Source of the DNA: Acestrorhynchus altus
Lineage: Eukaryota > Chordata > Actinopteri > Characiformes > Acestrorhynchidae
Length of the DNA: 64,000 bases
NCBI GenBank assembly: GCA_034509495.1
Contig: CM067522.1
Location: 7,671,923-7,735,922 of the forward strand
Direction: 5' to 3'
Shown: one piece after another, positions 1 through 13,500 of the stretch
Layout of the letters: the number at the start of each line of letters is the position of its first letter
Position numbering within the stretch: position 1 is the first letter of the stretch
The notes under the pieces: generated by a model
Databases searched by the model: none
The model's input: the letters and a program-made list of their open reading frames with translations, nothing else
Told to the model about the DNA's origin: nothing
Made by a program: the position numbers and the translations under genes

Positions 1-22
1 CGAGCAGACTGGCAGGCTGCAG
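1..22 (+). CDS. tars1: Possible 3' end of the first coding exon of tars1
   Basis: The window opens with a short open stretch that ends CAG followed by gtaccg at 23, a possible donor. Read in the phase needed by the next exon (phase 0), the last codons give EQTGRLQ, which would precede the IGTPDKAAKEG of the 1468 exon. The surrounding 130 bases are richer in CpG than the rest of the window, as expected near a gene start. No ATG is inside the window, so the start cannot be confirmed. The alternative is that the first exon lies wholly upstream and this is intron or 5' UTR. Confidence 0.3.
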
Positions 23-250
23 GTACCGGGTTCACTCACGGTCTGAAGGGGTAGCCTGTTAGCTTAGCCCCACCGACGGTTAGAGCCGTTACAACTACCC
101 GTCAGAACCCGTTTGGACCGTTTATCAGTGCTTTTCTCTGAATGAACACACCGTTTACTTGTATAGATAGATTTAATGAGATGGAGAACATTTAAATCCG
201 CTGGTTCTCTGTTGAGTTAAAGGTGTCCTTCAAATGTGGACGAGTAACGT

Positions 251-372
251 TACACCAGGTTACACCACGTGTAGAACATGTAGAACCTGTGGATCTCGTG
301 TAGACCGTGTGGATAGTATGTAGAACGTGCAGGTTGTGTGTAGATCATGTTTGGACATGTGGACATGTTCGG
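251..372. repeat. Degenerate short tandem repeat (tagaac-gtgtgga units)
   Basis: Loosely repeated 14-18 base units built on gtgtagaacatg and tgtggat run through this stretch, upstream of the first visible tars1 exon. The remainder of 23-610 shows no gene or other recognisable feature. Confidence 0.55.
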
Positions 373-612
373 TTTGGTCTTTGAGGACAGAAGGGTTCAG
401 ACTAATGAAGAGTGATGTCTTGTTGTCAGTGAAAGTCTATGTTCATATTTTAGTGAATGTTTATGAAGAACTGACCCACAAACGTTTTCCTCTCACATAA
501 ATAATTCGGGCAGGAGACTCAGCTCGACTTTTACTACCTTCTGAAAGTGCCAGCTACCATCTGGTTTCAAAACATCACTTACAGAATAAACAAATGACTC
601 AGACCAAGCATA

Positions 613-1281
613 GCATTATGACCACCTCCTTGTTTCTACATCCACTTACCAGAGGAGCCCTATTCGTAGGCCATGTTTCTCTGCGTCCTTCTTAACCTCC
701 TTCCACTGTGTTCTTCAGTAGTCATTGAAGGCAGGTATCATGTGGGTGCTGGATCATTCTCAGAACTGCAGTGGCACTCATATGAAGGTGTGTTAGTGTG
801 TGTTATGCTAGTATGAGTAGATCAGACACACAGCAGTGTTGCTGGAGTGTTTAAACCCCTTATTGTCGCCAATGAGAACTGTCCAGTCAACTCATCCTGT
901 GGGGCAGCTTTGTTTTAGCATTGATAAAGGACTAGAAGACCAAAACAAAATGTGCAGAAAGATATGAGCTTCTGTCTCTGACTTTACATCTACAAGGAGG
1001 ACCAGCTAAGTAGAAGTGTCTAATAGAGTGGACAAAGTGTTTAAACACTCCAGCAGCACTGCCTGTGTCCAGTTTAGGACTCACTATCACACCATCACCA
1101 TATCACCATCACCACTGCAGGGCTGAGAATGACCCACCACCCACATGATACCTGCTCCGTGGTGGTCCTGACCACTACATGGACTACAGTCTGTAATTAT
1201 AAGTACAAAATGCTCCTGTTTGGAAAGTAGAGCTGATGAAATGGACGGTGAGAGTAGAAACAAGGAGGTGCTCGTTATGTC
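613..1281. mobile_element. Foldback MITE, about 670 bp
   Basis: The ends form a terminal inverted repeat: CACCTCCTTGTTTCTAC at 623-639 is exactly the reverse complement of 1254-1270. Inside, the block near 733-780 (tatcatgtgggtgctggat) pairs with the block near 1113-1155 (acccacatgatacctgc), and gctggagtgtttaaac near 841 pairs with gtttaaacactccagc near 1039. No coding capacity. I recognise this as a dispersed element common in otophysan fish genomes; the superfamily is not certain. Confidence 0.75.
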
Positions 1282-1467
1282 ACGGCTGATGGGTGTATAA
1301 GTACCATTTTAAATGAGTGAACTGGCAGGTGTACTTAGAACTGCAATATGTGCTTAATTGGACTTGGATGACTAGCATTTTTCTTTGCATTGGGTGGAGT
1401 TGCATGTTTACCCTGTGGTGCTGGCAGTGACTGTCACTCACCCTCCCTTCCTATTCATCTTTCTCAG

Positions 1468-1551
1468 ATTGGAACACCAGACAAGGCTGCTAAAGAGGGA
1501 GCAAAGAAGAAGAACAAAGGAGCTGGAGGGGACACGGCGGGCAGAGCTGAG
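1468..1551 (+). CDS. tars1: tars1 exon, Lys-rich N-terminal extension
   Basis: Acceptor tttctcag, donor gag|gtagat. Encodes 28 residues containing the basic run AKKKNKGAGG that resembles the N-terminal extension of vertebrate TARS1. Phase 0 at both ends. Confidence 0.88.
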
Positions 1552-4500
1552 GTAGATAGCTTTGTAATGATCTTTGTGACATGTTTGCTGACCGCCCAAA
1601 TCCCATTTAGAATTCAGATTGTAGTTCCGCTTTTACAAGCAGTACAGCATATTGTCTGTGCTGTCAGTAACTGTCAGTGTCAGTGTTTACGTGAGTAAGG
1701 TTTTAGTCAGTCTTAGCTGGGCAATAACAAGACATGAATAAGAACTTTATAAGTATTCCAGTAGACATTGGCTTTTGGGCCAAGATTAAGAACAGCTTTT
1801 CATCTGCTTACACTGTTAAAACATTGACTCATAAAGTTCTGTTGGTGCATTCATGATAAATTAGTGAAACATTGTAAAAGATGGACCACTTTAATTGAAA
1901 TAAAAAATATCAATAAAGGAAAATGTAGACCTAGACATGAATGACAAAAGGCATTTGCAGGTATGTTTTGTTGCTGGAGGATCCCTACAGACCTAAGTGT
2001 TGTATTAGTACTGCGATCACATTAAGATTTAAATTTGAGATTGCACATTGCACCATATTGACAAAAATATTGGGACACCTGCGCATTCATTGTTGTTATC
2101 CCCATGAATTAGAAGTGTCCACAGTTACAAATGGGTATGATGCATGAGTATGTTTTTTGAGCAGGTATGTTCTAGGACTTTTTTGTTCTCAATTAATAAA
2201 TATAATAAATAAATGTTGACTATTTTATTGCTTATTTTGACTAACTAGCAGCCCTAGTGTATTTACTACAAGCCTAACTAAATTTAGTAATTATGTTTGA
2301 AGTAAGGGAATCAACAGTGCGGAGGATGTTGTTCATAGTGTCTGTAGTTGTAGTATCAAAATCCAGCTTTCCAGTTTGAGCGTTTCTTTTAGGATAAAAA
2401 AAAATCACCATTGTGTTTTCCGTAGCTCAGTCCACCACCTGAATATATAGATGACCGCCTGAATCTCTACAACAAGCTGAAGGCTGAGCATGATGCTTTG
2501 ATGTCTGAGAGGGCAGAGAAGGACAGCAAGCCTATCAAGATCACCCTGCCTGATGGAAAAGTGGTGGACGGGGAGTCATGGAAGACCACACCATACCAGG
2601 TTGCATCTGGCATCAGGTTAGAGACACATTATCTAACAGGACTACAAATCTCTGACCTCTGAACTATTCAGTTACAAGTGAATTGTGGAAACAGTTTACT
2701 GCATTGTGAATTTTTCCAATTCCACAATTGTTTAGATGTAGATAATGTACAAATATGACTGAACTGTTGACAGCGGTGGAGTTTAAATGAGAAGATGAAT
2801 AAGCTTTATTATGCTTGGATTCTCCAAAATTAGTGTTCATAAATGCTCATTATTACAAAGTTGAATGTTCATAAATGCTCATTATTGTAACTGTGTTTGT
2901 GGATAATTGAGCAATATTATAATAAAGGAGTATTAGTGTTTTCTTAATGCTTATTTATTTTTAATAAATGTCTACCATCTTACAAAAATAGTCTGTTATA
3001 TTTTACTTTATTGTATTTATTGTACTTTATTTTATGTCAAGATTAATGCAGTCAGTGATTCATTTTTATATCCTTCCAGCAACTACTAATGATAGTATTA
3101 TTTGTAGTTAGGAAATATGATTGAGCTAATAATGTTTTGGTATTTGAGCAACTTGTCAGTTTTCATGTCAGTGTTGCTTTTGTCCGTCACCTGTTTGTCC
3201 ACACCTTAAAGGATCTTTGTTTCATTTAACCAGAGACTTTATTCTTTTTGCTCTTAAAACAGCCAAGGCCTTGCTGATAACACTGTAATTGCCAAAGTAA
3301 ACAATGCTGTGTGGGACCTGGACAGGCCTTTGGAGGGAGACTGCAGTCTGCAGCTGCTCAAGTTTGATGATGAGGAGGCGCAAGCAGTGAGTAGATGACC
3401 CGCCTTTATCTTTATTATTTTTGTTTCCCCTAGTGTGTTCTTCAGCTGAGTAATTTTGATTAGTCTTGAGTTGGAATTGTCTCACAGGCAGCCGTTGCTC
3501 ATTTCTCAGCAGAGCAGAAAACATTACTTATACTTAAAATTGATGAATTACTTAAAAGTTTCTGTGAAAATGGAACATGAGCTGTGACTGAAGTGGATCC
3601 CTATTTATGTTTAAGGGCAAGAATGAGTGTCAGCAGTTTTCCTCAGAAAACTGTATTGTAAAGTGAATTGAATTGAATTGTAAAGTGTAATTTGAACATG
3701 ATTTTGAGTGCACGATAATCTCCCACAATTCATCTGAACCCATCTGTGCTTCTACACACTGCCTAGTAAACTAAGTAGCCTGTCCTTCTACAGGACGGTA
3801 ATAATGAGGGGATAGGGATCCATTTTGTTCACAGCCATAGTGTGTCCAGAGTGTGCGATTCGTAGAGTGAAAGATTTGGCATTGCTGTAATTCTAACAAG
3901 ACTAAGTGTAATCTGTTAAGGCACTTTTACCTTTTGTTAAATTAAAGGAATGCAGCAGTGATTTGTAGGCTACATCTAGAAGGTATTGTATGAGGAAAAG
4001 GTAATAACCACAGGCAACAATTTCATAGTTTGAGGAAAATGAAATTATGATGCATCATGTACCTCAGATCTGTAGTTTGCTTCTTTTTGTTAGACTCCAG
4101 AATGGGATATGCTAGACTGATGTTACTAACAGACACTGGATGTCATTTTATCAACAGCATAGCTTGACCTTTTTTAAACATGTCATTTCAATTTAGAAGT
4201 ACATTATCATCCTCATCCCACCATCCCATTCTTAACTGATGAACTTGACCGAATTGAATTGACCGCATCTGTGTTTAGAATCATGCTCATTTGATTTTTT
4301 GCTCAACTGTTCTTTTAATATTTCTACAAACAAGTCCAGCATATTTCCATTTACTTAAAAATGAAGAGAAAGTAGTATATTTGCAGAAAATTCATTAAAT
4401 TTGTCTTGTCTAGGTCTACTGGCATTCCAGTGCCCACATCATGGGAGAGGCCATGGAGAGAGTGTATGGAGGTTGCCTTTGTTACGGACCCCCCATTGAG

Positions 4501-7500
4501 AACGGATTTTACTATGACATGTATCTCGAGAATGAGTAAGTATCTGAAATTGCTGTAATACTTAAATCTGCTTTACTGTGTAAAATGTGTCTGTCTACAT
4601 ATTTCTTGCAGGAAAAATCTAGCCACTCTAGTGTGTAAGGAGTATGTGTTAAGGGTGTAATGATATATGTATTTATGGTTTGTTGTATGCAGTTGTACAG
4701 AGAATGAGGTCGTCCATGGCAATTTTAAAACCCAGATTAACTAAGCGAAATTCAGAATTTATTTTCAGGTCAACCTTTATTTAAAGCTCAGAAGACAATG
4801 GCCCTGATTTTCAGTGTAGCCACAAGTGTGTGAACAAAACGGATTGAAACAAGCGATAAAACATAAAAGTAATAAATAAGTAGAAAGCAAATAATATAAG
4901 TCAAATTAAATAAAAACTGCATAATTAAGATATCAACTTGCAAATTATAGCTTCAATTTTGTATTATTTGTGTTTTCTTTATTTTTCATCAGCATAATTG
5001 TGTTGACCAGTGAACACCTTTTAGATCTTTTCTGCAGGCTAATCTCAAAGCACATTTCATTGATAAAGTTTCATCTCTGTTCACCCGTATAAGATTATTA
5101 ATTTGATATTTAAATTAATATTTTTATTCATTGACTGATTGGAATTGGGATGGATATGTGATGGATTGAGATGGACCTTCAAGGTAGTGGTATTCAAATA
5201 TTGCTAAAATATTAGAGACTCTAGTTTTTATTTATTTAAATGTAGTTTGTTTTGCAAAAAAGGTGGATCATGCAGAATTAAAAGAACATTGTGAATGAGA
5301 TTCAGCCGAACAGTATGAAGAAGTATCATCATCTTAGAGGTGGACTTTGCAATGGAAGTGGCAATTTTATATTATTAAATATTAAATAGTACTGACCTGA
5401 GGACCCCCCCTTAGTTACTGGTTGCAGGTCTGATTGAGTTCACACCAGGGACACCCATTGTTGTCTTTCCGAGAGTAAATACAGCAAGTAGAGTTGTGAT
5501 CAAAAACAATGCACTGAAGATGACTTAAATCACCTGTTTGAAATGTTTTGAGGAGATCAGTGCGAAGTGATTCAGTCGTAAATCACCCTTGACATTACAG
5601 TTTAGTCGTAGAATAGACTTAATCATTGTTAACCAACCCGTGACTGAATCATCAATCCAGAAACTGTTTGTACTAAATGAAACATTCCTGAACTTTTGCA
5701 GTGTTTTCCTACAAAATTCTCAGGTTGTTGTAAGCCTTCTGCTGGGCAGATGGTAATTCAACTGCAGATATGTGATTTAATACAATCATTTAGTAGATAT
5801 TTTATCTTTTGTAAAGCTCTTCAATTAATGTAATAATACTGAAAAGGTTAAGCCTGAATCTCTAAAATTTCTACACCTTAGACAATTTAGCCAACTTTGC
5901 CTAGGAGTTATATTGGAGGCATGTTATTAAAGTCAGTTGTTTACCATTATGGAGAAATATGTGACAAGGCCTGAATAGTGAGTGGGCTTTTGAATTACAT
6001 TCCCTTTTCTTGGCACAAGGTCAGGTTTTTAAATCTAATGAATTCATTTGTCAGTGGTTGAATATTAAGCAGATACTTAAGAAATTACAGTTTCAAAGCG
6101 CGTTCTGCCAGTCTGCTAGAATATAATTTGAATGGATCGTTATAAACAATTTTATTTGACCTTTTGTTTGACTGGGAGCTTTTTCTCTGGCTTCAAATTA
6201 GTGTTTGGGAGGGGAATAATAAGTGCAGTTATTTTCTTACTGAAAGCCTGTTTATGCTAATGATATTCTAGGAGATGATTTGACTATCAAGCTCTACCTT
6301 GTTTATGGTTTAGATGTGTCAGTTCCAGAGCAGACACTCCTGAGTGCAAAATGATGTAATGGAGAAACTTTCCTGCATTGGTGACATTCCAGTGATGTTT
6401 GACGTCATTTTTTCCCATCACCTCTTTGGGATTTATGTTTTATGTCATTGTTATTCACGAATCCTTTTTTTTTCTCAGAGGTGTATCAAGTAATGACTTC
6501 CCCTGTCTGGAGAACCTGTGTAAGAAGATCATCAAGGAGAAGCAGCCCTTTGAGAGGCTAGAGATAAAGAAAGAGACACTGTTGGAAATGTTCAAGGTAG
6601 GAACTTTGGGACGGGGGGGGGGGTAGACCTGAAAGGGGACCTTTGCTGAGGTGTCTGAAGTTCAACACCAGTGATGTTTGTGCTTTTGTGCCATTCACAG
6701 TACAACAAGTTTAAGTGCAGGATCCTGAATGAGAAAGTTACCACCCCAACAACTACGGTGTACAGGTAGGACTGATTGAATTTCTGCTCCACATTAAACA
6801 TGGTGCAGTTGTTGATGCTTCATGTCATTTTTCAATATCTGATGGCTTGGACTGTTGTTGCTTTACTCTGAAGGTGTGGCCCTTTGATTGACCTATGCAG
6901 AGGACCCCATGTAAGACACACTGGGAAGATCAAGGCCTTGAAGATCCATAAGGTACAGACACATTTATTGTTAAATTGGATTATATGAATCCAGTATTCC
7001 AGTATTGATGTACCATGATAAATGGTACTATTTCACTACTAGATCATCAGTCATAATCACACCTTCAAATAATCATGCTGTCGTTAACATATATGAAATT
7101 AGAATTTGAAGGATGAGTATGATCTTACAGTTGTAATGGCATTTATGATGCTGAAGGTTCAGAAAGTGGGCATATGTGTGCAGAAATTCTACACAATAAA
7201 ACATAACAGTAACTTCATAGAAAGTCATTTTAAATTGATAGCAACTGTCTATTTCATTGACCTGTCCAGTCAATGGGTTTTGGTCATCAGTATTATCGTA
7301 GTGCTTATGTGAAGCTGTGTCCATGTACTTGTAGGTACCATCATGTAATCAAAAAAGCTTATTTGTCATTGTCTAACACGTTGCTCCTGTACATCTTTTT
7401 AAGAACTCCTCCACATATTGGGAAGGCAAGGCAGATATGGAGAGCCTGCAGCGAGTCTATGGTATCTCCTTCCCTGACACTAAGATGCTGAAGGAGTGGG

Positions 7501-10500
7501 AGAAGTTCCAAGAGGAAGCAAAGAACAGGGACCACCGCAAACTAGGGCGGGTAGGGATATGTATTTGCATATTTGTAATTTTATGCAGATCTGTCATTTA
7601 CTAAAAATGAATATTGTGTGGGTTTTTTTTGTCATAATTTAATTAAAACTGTCAAAAATTTGATGTACATTACATAATGTTTAATTTATAAACCTGAGAA
7701 GTAAGAATCCACTTCTGCCGATAGCTGTGAGTGAATGCAGCTGAAATTGTTAAGGTGGGGAGTTTGGGATGGGCTTTGAATTGTCTGTTGCAGCTGATTT
7801 TCTGATAGCTCTGTGATTGTATGTTATCTGTGTTCTAAGCTGTGTGATTATACAGTTGCCTGAAGTGCTGGTACTTTCCTTTTCATTAACTTGCAGATAA
7901 TGAATTTCAAGGGTTTCCAGCTGTTTGCTTTTAATGAACATATACTTCATAACATATGTAGCATAACACAAAGGCTTACAATCAGAAAGAGTGTTTACAC
8001 TTTACTGAAAATGTATCCATCGTCTGCAGGGTTCCTTCAGCTTTTATTATTAATGAATTAATTTTCTAGACAGTCATGAAACACTCATCGCTCTGATCTA
8101 TAGGATTTCCAACAGAGTTCCACCGTTAACATTAGTCCATATTTTCCACGTCTGAAGTTACTGTTTGTGGACAATTGATGCTCAGAAATGGAAGGTCTCA
8201 TCATATTGAACAGTTAATAACATTAAGTGATTAGGTTTTATGGGCTTTTAATTTTAGATTTGGAGCGCATTACTAAAACACCCGTTTTGTGAACATTGGT
8301 ATTTTTCTTGAATAGGTTTCTAACGTGGAATGAAAAATATTTTTGTTATATATTGTCAAAGACAACCAGCTAATAATTGTTTTGTTTGAAAGATGTAGAT
8401 GTTGGGTTGACTTCATAAGATAAGATGTAACCTGTATTACATTAAATTACACTGCAGTGGCGATATTCGGGTTCCGTGCACAAATAAGGAGCCAGAAGTA
8501 GACAAATGATGAGCAGTGTTTTTAGAATGTGCTCTAAATTGTGCATCTTTAAAGGAAATAATTTGGCATGAATTGAGTTCCATTGCTTGTTAGACACATT
8601 AGGACCATGGCTCCAATTGAGAACTAAAGAATAAAACTTCAGACACATCTTTGCTAATTGACATCCTTGGGTTGAAATTGTGTTCATGTAATTTCCCACT
8701 GAACTGTCTCTTTAAATGTTGCTTGACTCAAAATTGAGCTGCCTGTTTTGATCAGAACGTGTCTACTTTGAGTGTGAATTCCTTGATTCATTGTCAATGC
8801 CCCACAAATCACACAACTGAGATTTTACACAGTAATAAAGGCGTTCTGCTTTGCTGTTTTATATTGCAGTGATGTTCCTACTACAAAGCCTAATGACTCA
8901 GGCTGTAATCTGACCACGCTCTGATTTTAGCTGCAGTGTGCAGAGGCTCCCAGTGCTTCTGTGTCCTCTCTATTAACCACCGGCAGGTCTGGTGGGGGGT
9001 CTGTGTGGGGAAAGCTGGCAGATGCCTGTCTCCTTAATGTGCCATCTGCCAGCGGGCACACCAATGGGCACACAGGGAGTGCTTTGTTACAACAAAAGAG
9101 AAGGAGCTAATCAGACATGCCTGACTGTGTTCCATCACTTCATACTTTCTGCAAGGTCTTTCTTTAGCTTTCCTGTTCTTTTGTCTCTGACTTCAGTTTT
9201 GTTCTTTCTCTCAATCTGTGTCGCTCTCTCTATCTCTGCCCTTTTTTCTTTTTTATTGTTTAGAGTTTTGTCTCTCCTTTTCTGTTTCTCAGGTATCACA
9301 CTTTAATTTCTTAATTTCTCTTTTTCTTTCTTCTTGACTGTGACTCTGTTCACTTGCTCTTTTTTCTCGCTCATGTTATCATCTTAGTCTAATTATTCTT
9401 TCTTCCTGCCTTTCTCACTCTGCTCAGTTTATTCACTCTGCTTTTTTTAACCAATCTTTCTCAACCACTTTTTTGGTCATGCTCAGTTGTCCCTTTCTGT
9501 TGTCATTTTCTGTTTGTATGGGGTCAATATTTGGTGTGTGCAAACAAATCATGGTATTCTGAAGCTGTTGGATGTATGCAAAGATGGAGGAACCCAATTT
9601 GGAACCAAAGTTCACAACCACAAGTTCTACACTGAAACTGGTTCCAATGTGCTCCTGTCAGCAATGACCTGCAAGCACAGTCATGTGTGCAAGGAGCAAT
9701 AGGGAAGTTGTGTGAATGCTGAATGAAGGGATGTCAGAAACAGTTCCTTTTATATACAATCACTAGTTATAACCCAGTAACACAACAATGAAACCAGTGC
9801 TGTCTGTAATAGTGATGTGACCAGCTCAGCTTCTTTACTGCTTCATAGAGTTAATATCATCTTAAATGGTGTGAGTTTTAAATTTGATGCTCTCTAGCAT
9901 TTAACAAATATATTTATTGTGAGCTGAGAGGGAAGCTTAGGCCTATAGATGATTATACAGTGGGGAAAATAAATATTTGATACACTGCCAATTTTGCAAT
10001 TTTCCCATTTACAGAGAATGGAGAAGTCTGTAATTTTTGTCGTAGACACACTACTAACTGTGAGAGAGGTTCTAAAAAAATTCATAAAATCTCATTGCAC
10101 ATTAAAATAATTTGCATTTGCATTTTATTGCATGAAATAAGCATTTGATACAATAGAAAAACAGAACTTAATATGTGGTGCTGGAACCTTTGTTTGCAAT
10201 TGTAGTTTCTGTAGTTCTTAACCAAGTTGGCTCCCTCCAACGGTTTTCTATTGGGTTCAGGTCTGGAGACTGGCTAGGCTACTCCAGGACCTTGAAATGC
10301 TTCTTATGGAGCCCCTCCTTAGTTGCCCTGGCTCTGTGTTTTTCGGGTCATTCACCCATGCCTCCTCAGGCTCATCCAGATGTTCTTTGGTGAACCTCAG
10401 GTGTGCCTGGAAATGTGCTGGCATGAGCAGGGGAACCTTGCATGCCCTGCAGGATTTTAATCCATGATGTCATCATTAATTGTTAATGGGATGGACTACA

Positions 10501-13500
10501 ACCTATTGTCCTGTAGTCCATCCCAGCCTTGTTCAGGTCTACCATTTTGTCCCTGGTGTCCTTGCTCTTTGGTTTTTTCCATGGTGGAGAGGTTGGTGGG
10601 ATTGTGTGGACAGGTGTCTTTTATACAGGTAACACATTCAAACAGGTGTCATTAATACAGGTAATGAGTCCAGAGCAGCAGACCTTCTTACAGGTCTTTA
10701 AGAGCCAGAATTCTTGCTGGTTGGTAGATGATCAAATATTTATTTGATGCAATAAAATTCTAATGAATTGTTTATAAACCATACAATGTAATGTTCTGGA
10801 TTGTTTTTCTTGGATTCTGTCTCTCAGAGTTGAAGTGTACCTATAATAAAAATTACAGACCTCTCCATTCTTTGTAGATGGGGAAAACCTGCAAAATCAG
10901 CAGTGCATTTTCCTCACTGTATACCAGAACAAATACAGCTCGTCTCACTCGTCTCAAGTATATTAATGTGGTGTCGGTCCCAAGCCCGGATAAATGGTGA
11001 GGGTTGCATCAGGAAGGGCATCCTGTGTAAAACTTGTGCCAAAACTATAATGCGGATCATAAATATAACTGCCACACTGGATCGGTCGAGGCCCATGTTG
11101 ACAACGACCGCCTCCGGTGCTGTTGACCAGCAGGGTGCCGGTAGAAATTGGATTACTGTAGGACGAAAATGATTGAGGAGGAGAGAATGAAGGTGGGTTA
11201 GAAGGATGGTTGCAGGCAGGGGATAGGGCAAGATGGAGGCAGATGATCTGCTGTAGCGACCCCTGAATGGAGCAGCCGAAAGACGAAGAAAAGATTGTGT
11301 TAATGAATACTGATGTGACTTTGTCTAGTTTTGTTGTTCTTAAATGCTTTCTTCACCATTTTCTCTCTTTTTTTCCCCCTCACTCTCTCTTTCCCTGGCT
11401 CACTCAGTTTGCTCACTTTACTCATAGTTCAATCAGTGTTTCTGTCATCAATTAGCTCTTTTTCTTTCTCTTCCTTTCTCAGTTCATTCACTTTATTTTT
11501 TTTCACTCTGTGGTTTTCTATCCCCTCTTTCCCTTACTTTCAATTCTCTCTGTCTTCTGCTGCTTATACTTACTATATTTCTCTCACTCACTCAAAATAT
11601 TCCCTCTGTTGTTTCTGTCTTTCCAGGAGCAGGACTTGTTTTTCTTCCATGACCTGAGCCCCGGTAGCTGTTTCTTCCTCCCAAAGGGAGCATACATCTA
11701 CAACACTCTGGTGGAGTTTATAAGGGTGAGCTTCCTCTCCTTGTTAGCTGGTGTTGATAATGCTACAGATTATTGTGCTCACCAAGATGAATCTCAGCAT
11801 TTCTAAAGTCGGAATTTCATGCTTGCCTGCAGTTTTAATGACTGAGAGTTTAGCTGTAGAGGGTAAGCTCTGAATGCACTGGAGAGTGTGCAGAGCAGAG
11901 TGTGTTCATTAACATTGCGAGGGTTTTGTTCCTCATAAGCCTCATGTAAAGAATAGAACCTTTTCAGTACAGTAGCTTAGGAAGTGGTGAGGTGTTTTCC
12001 ATGGTCTATTCTTGATAAATCAAATGATAATTGGCACAATTTGTGAGCTGGATTGAGTGAGCCAGGAGATTTCTCATATTACACCACAGGTAGTCTTGAC
12101 TGGAAGGTCTCAGGCTGCATGTAATCATCAACATTTCTCAATAAACACTTTTGCTTTATAACAGTATTAACACACAACACATGACTGTTTCCTTAAGCTG
12201 TATTCGTGGGAGATCTGTGAACAGGAGTACAATAACTGAGCTCCGGGTTCCAAGTAACAACTTCAGTTTTAGTACTTTTCCAAGTCTGCTGAGGCTTCAG
12301 AGTATCTTGAGGTTTTTGCCCTCATGCCCCGTGGTTAGCCATGTCAACAATAAACCACGATCACAGTAGTTTACTGTAAAGGTTTTGATCCGTTTCTTTT
12401 TTTGTTCTGTTCACTGTTTCATGCCCCACAGAGTGAGTACAGAAACAGGGGTTTCCAGGAAGTGGTTACACCAAACATTTACAACAGCAAACTTTGGCAA
12501 ACATCTGGCCACTGGCAGCACTACAGCGAGAACATGTTCTCCTTTGAGGTGGAGAAGGAAATCTTCGCTCTCAAACCCATGAACTGCCCAGGACACTGGT
12601 ATAACAGTTTCTGCTAGAGTTTATGTTGAGTTTTTGTATGTAAAGTATTTATGCTCTTATAAATTATAAATTTAATAGAATAATGATGTGAGTCCTTCAG
12701 ACAAAAACGCCAGTATGGCCAGTAATAATAAATAAAAACCAGTAGGGTGCATTTAGGGTGCATGATCTCCTCTACATTTACTATTTTCTGATCTTGTAAA
12801 TATAGTGTTTACATCTTTAGATGTGCCTCCTAATGGAGATTTTGCAGTACAGAATTTTTTTCAAGCATAATTATTCTGTGGCCAAAACAAAACAAAAACA
12901 TCATATTAGGGCTGCACAAAATATTGTTTCTGTGTCATCATTGTAATGTGTGCATGAAAAATAGACATTGCAGGTCATGCGGTGTCACATAAGGCTAGTT
13001 TAATTAGATGTTAAAACTTTGCTGCTGGTTTATAAAAGAGGAAAATCCATGCTGTTCTCGTTTTCTACAACATATCTCATTGGGCACATTTGCCCAATTA
13101 TCATTTATTTAACTCCAATCTTCAATACACAGAGTGTTTTATCAGTGTATATAAACACTATATAAATACTATATAAACACTGACACAGATACACAAGTAT
13201 GATGTCTGCATTGATAAAGAGTATAAGAAGTCATGCATATTGATGATACCGTGTGCTTTGTACAGTTAGTTTACAGCTTTTTCCTACCGTCTTCTTCTCT
13301 GTAGTCTGATGTTTGACCATCGGCCTCGCTCTTGGAGGGAGCTACCTCTGCGGCTGGCAGATTTTGGTGTCCTACACCGCAACGAGCTCTCTGGAGCCCT
13401 GACCGGTCTAACTCGTGTCCGCCGGTTCCAGCAGGATGATGCCCATATCTTCTGTGCCATGGACCAGGTACATCCAGTTGTTCCACCCATCATTCATCAT

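Larger units (their letters stand above)
2617..6478 (+). other. tars1: tars1 introns without other recognised features
   Basis: AT-rich intron sequence around the exons at 3263 and 4414. I see simple A/T runs and short gaattgaattg repeats near 3667, but no gene, RNA or clear mobile element. Confidence 0.6.

Noticed and set aside
1390..1698. 102-codon ORF treated as one exon
   Set aside because: Only 1468-1551 fits tars1; the rest reads into intron on both sides.
11331..11806. Long hydrophobic ORFs (Phe/Leu/Ser-rich)
   Set aside because: They are translations of the polypyrimidine tract before the tars1 exon at 11627.
13271..13493. - strand ORFs opposite a tars1 exon
   Set aside because: Shadow of the conserved motif 2 exon on the + strand.
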